DNA of 8,596 bases, taken from NCBI GenBank assembly GCA_937895785.1, contig CALBKW010000114.1, forward strand, positions 1 to 8,596, in the 5' to 3' direction. Both the position numbers and the translations under genes were made by a program. The stretch comes from an uncultured Candidatus Melainabacteria bacterium (GTDB lineage Bacteria; Cyanobacteriota; Vampirovibrionia; Gastranaerophilales; Gastranaerophilaceae). The notes below the pieces were generated by a model. That model saw only the letters and a list, made by a program, of their open reading frames with translations. It had not been told where the DNA came from and made no database searches. Of the stretch, positions 6,412-8,596 are shown piece by piece (the stretch's first letter is position 1; every line of letters begins with the position of its first letter).

Positions 6412-8596
6412 TGAGTAAATATGCTTTAGTTCTTGTAAACATCAAGGGCTTGGGCGTTAAGACATTTAGTTATTTAATACCATCGGAAATGCAACCTGTC
6501 ATCAAAATTGGGCAGGCTGTTTCCGTACCATTCGGACGACAAGGGCTGATTAATGCTTTTGTCGTTGGTTTTTCTGACTATTTACCACCAGAAATAAAAG
6601 CGAAGAAAATTAGTAAAATTTTAGATGAAAAACCTCTGTTTTCTCTTGAATATTTGAAACTTTTAGAATGGGTTGCAAATTACTATTGTTGTGATTTTGT
6701 GACCGTTTTAAATATGGCAATTCCGCTTAAATTAATTGATAAAAATGCAAAAACGGAAGCTCTTGTTGAATTTATAAAAAAAGAAGGAGCTACAAAACGT
6801 CAACTGCAAGTTTTAGATTTGCTTGAAAAATATAAACGAGTAAATCTTTCTGAGTTTGAAAAAGTTGCTAAAACAACACGAGCAACGATGAAAAAACTTG
6901 AAACAGTGGGGTGCGTTAGAATTTTTGAAGATGAATTGTATCGAAATCCGCTTTCTATTTTTTCTGATGTTCAAAAAGAAGATTTGTATCCACTTTCAGA
7001 AGAACAAAATAAAGTTTACGAAAAAATTAGTAAAATAAAGGACACAAAAGCTCCGATTTTAATTCACGGAGTTACAGCCTCAGGCAAGACAGAAGTTTAT
7101 TTTAAATTAATTCAAGATACAATTAATTCAGGCAAAAATGTTTTATTTTTAGCTCCTGAAATTGCTCTTGCTTCTCAATTGACAAAACGTTTAGCTAGAA
7201 AATTTGGAATTGAAGATATTGCAATTTGGCACAGTTCAATTTCTGAAGGTGAACGTTATGACGTATGGCAAAAACTTTATAGAAATGAGATAAAAATTCT
7301 TGCGGGTGCACGTTCTGCGGTGTTTGCACCATTAAAAAATATCGGTTTAATTATTATTGACGAAGAACATGAAAGTGCATATAAACAAACATCTCCAGCA
7401 CCTCGTTATGATGCTAGACTTGTGGCTGAAAAGTTGGCAGAGTTCCATGGGGCAAAGCTTCTTTTAGGTTCAGCGACTCCAGATATTACATCTTATTATA
7501 AAGCTAAAAATTGTAAGACTTTATTTGAACTAAAAAAACGCTATAACAATGCACCACTAGCAAAAACATATATCATAAATATGCAAACTTATATGCAGGC
7601 AGCATATAGAGGTGTAATATCAAAGCCTTTGCAAACAGAGATTAAAGAAACGCTTGCAAAAGGTCAACAGGTAATAATTTTAATTAATCGACGAGGTTTT
7701 TCAACCTATACACAGTGTCAAGCTTGCGGTACAGTTATTGAGTGCCCAAATTGCGCAATTCCAATGATTTGGCATACGGCGGATAAGCGTTTGAGATGTC
7801 ATTATTGTAATCAAACAATGTCATTTCCGACAGAATGTCCTCATTGTGGTTCAGATGCATTGCATAATTCGGGTACTGGTACTCAAAAAATTGAAATGTA
7901 TTTGAAAGAACTGTTCCCGGATGTGAATATTGTTCGCATTGACAGCGACTCATTAACAAGAAAAAATGAGCATATTAAAATATTGAACAGTTTTCAAAAA
8001 GGTGAAATAGATATTCTTGTCGGGACTCAAATGATTGCAAAAGGTCTTGATAACCCAAATGTTACGCTAGTTGGGGTAATCAGTGCTGATGCAAGTTTTA
8101 ATTTACCAGATTTTAGAGCTTCTGAGCGAGGTTTTCAACTGTTAACTCAGGTAGCTGGGCGTGTTGGACGTGGTGAATTTACAGGAAACGTATTATTCCA
8201 AACTTATAATCCTGATTTTTATGCGTTGCAGACAGCTAGAGAACAGAATTATAATCAATTTTTTGATACTGAAATTGTTGCAAGAGAAGAGTTTGAGTAT
8301 CCTCCGTTTTCTAAAATGATAAGACTAGTTTTATCTTGTGCAAGTCAATTTAGAGCAGAAAAAGCAGCTCAAGAAATTGCACTAAGACTTAACACAATGG
8401 TAGATAAGTTTGGAATTTCAGAAAAACTTGAAGTTTTAGGACCAACAATGTGCGTATTTGAACGTCTAAACGGTCAATATCGTTTTCAAATTCTAATCAA
8501 AAACAGACTTGAAGATAAAGGACACGACTTTATTTCAAGATTTTTGCACCAAATTGTACTACCGAAAGACATTAAACTAACGATAGATGTTGACCC
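6411..8596 (+). CDS. priA: Primosomal protein N' (replication restart helicase PriA), last few codons missing
   Basis: PriA is a 3'-5' superfamily 2 helicase that recognises stalled forks and D-loops and reloads the replicative helicase. The N-terminal 3'-end binding domain opens with K-Y-A-L-V-L-V-N and F-S-Y-L-I-P. Helicase blocks follow: Walker A G220-V-T-A-S-G-K226-T, Walker B D317-E-E-H320, G538-T-Q-M-I-A-K-G-L-D and Q576-L-L-T-Q-V-A-G-R-V-G-R587. Eight zinc Cys are complete: 436, 439, 445, 448, 463, 466, 476 and 479. Walker A has Ala223 where most PriA proteins have Gly. The frame runs 728 codons to the window edge and ends at the usual near-terminal I-D-V-D-P, so only about 4-10 residues should be missing. 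The GTG start shares its first base with the PC4 stop (TAGTG) and is preceded by a weak AGAGG (6396-6400). The next ATG (codon 27) would remove conserved N-terminal sequence. Confidence 0.97.
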   Translation, partial: MSKYALVLVNIKGLGVKTFSYLIPSEMQPVIKIGQAVSVPFGRQGLINAFVVGFSDYLPPEIKAKKISKILDEKPLFSLEYLKLLEWVANYYCCDFVTVLNMAIPLKLIDKNAKTEALVEFIKKEGATKRQLQVLDLLEKYKRVNLSEFEKVAKTTRATMKKLETVGCVRIFEDELYRNPLSIFSDVQKEDLYPLSEEQNKVYEKISKIKDTKAPILIHGVTASGKTEVYFKLIQDTINSGKNVLFLAPEIALASQLTKRLARKFGIEDIAIWHSSISEGERYDVWQKLYRNEIKILAGARSAVFAPLKNIGLIIIDEEHESAYKQTSPAPRYDARLVAEKLAEFHGAKLLLGSATPDITSYYKAKNCKTLFELKKRYNNAPLAKTYIINMQTYMQAAYRGVISKPLQTEIKETLAKGQQVIILINRRGFSTYTQCQACGTVIECPNCAIPMIWHTADKRLRCHYCNQTMSFPTECPHCGSDALHNSGTGTQKIEMYLKELFPDVNIVRIDSDSLTRKNEHIKILNSFQKGEIDILVGTQMIAKGLDNPNVTLVGVISADASFNLPDFRASERGFQLLTQVAGRVGRGEFTGNVLFQTYNPDFYALQTAREQNYNQFFDTEIVAREEFEYPPFSKMIRLVLSCASQFRAEKAAQEIALRLNTMVDKFGISEKLEVLGPTMCVFERLNGQYRFQILIKNRLEDKGHDFISRFLHQIVLPKDIKLTIDVD

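Noticed and set aside
6489..6491. ATG at codon 27 as the true priA start
   Set aside because: It would delete the conserved beginning of the PriA 3'-end binding domain; the GTG at 6411 fits the family length and the one-base overlap.
7735..7959. Minus-strand 74-codon frame inside priA
   Set aside because: It is antisense to the PriA zinc-binding region; its Cys/His residues are chance complements.

Overview
The window is AT-rich bacterial chromosome from a slow-evolving housekeeping neighbourhood, with genes packed tightly on both strands. UGA is used as a normal stop (it ends ftsY), so the code is standard. The best lineage guess is a non-photosynthetic cyanobacterial relative (Melainabacteria/Vampirovibrionia, such as the gut Gastranaerophilales). 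The NusB is the long form (219 residues) with a 'MQARRxARELAL'-type N-terminus, and it is directly followed by ftsY; as I recall, both traits are typical of Cyanobacteria. This placement is inference and was not tested by a search.

Leftward (minus-strand) block, 1-3829. deoB (phosphopentomutase) reads toward a small [4Fe-4S] ferredoxin gene that ends at a strong hairpin terminator. Beyond it, with its own good sigma-70-type promoter, lies a very long gene that runs out of the window (at least 745 codons). I recognise no family over its full length. It does carry what looks like a dispersed papain/calpain-like cysteine peptidase signature: Q220-x3-G-x-C226, then H704, then D-N734-T-W-G. The Cys and His are separated by about 480 residues, far more than in papain, calpain or bleomycin hydrolase. 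This is the most unusual item here.

A divergent intergenic region (3830-3943) separates deoB from the rightward block.

Rightward (plus-strand) block, 3944-8596: nusB - ftsY - M14 zinc carboxypeptidase (MpaA-like) - PC4-domain single-strand DNA-binding protein - priA. nusB/ftsY share one base, ftsY and the M14 gene overlap by four bases (ATGA), and PC4/priA share one base, so translational coupling is likely. A perfect TATAAT at the end of the M14 gene and a strong ribosome binding site suggest that PC4-priA can also be transcribed on its own. The block joins transcription antitermination (NusB), the signal recognition particle receptor (FtsY), a peptidase probably acting on peptidoglycan-derived peptides, and a ssDNA-binding protein beside the replication-restart helicase. 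priA lacks only its last few codons.

No tRNA, rRNA, CRISPR array, insertion sequence or prophage gene was seen. No gene-free stretch exceeds 300 bases.
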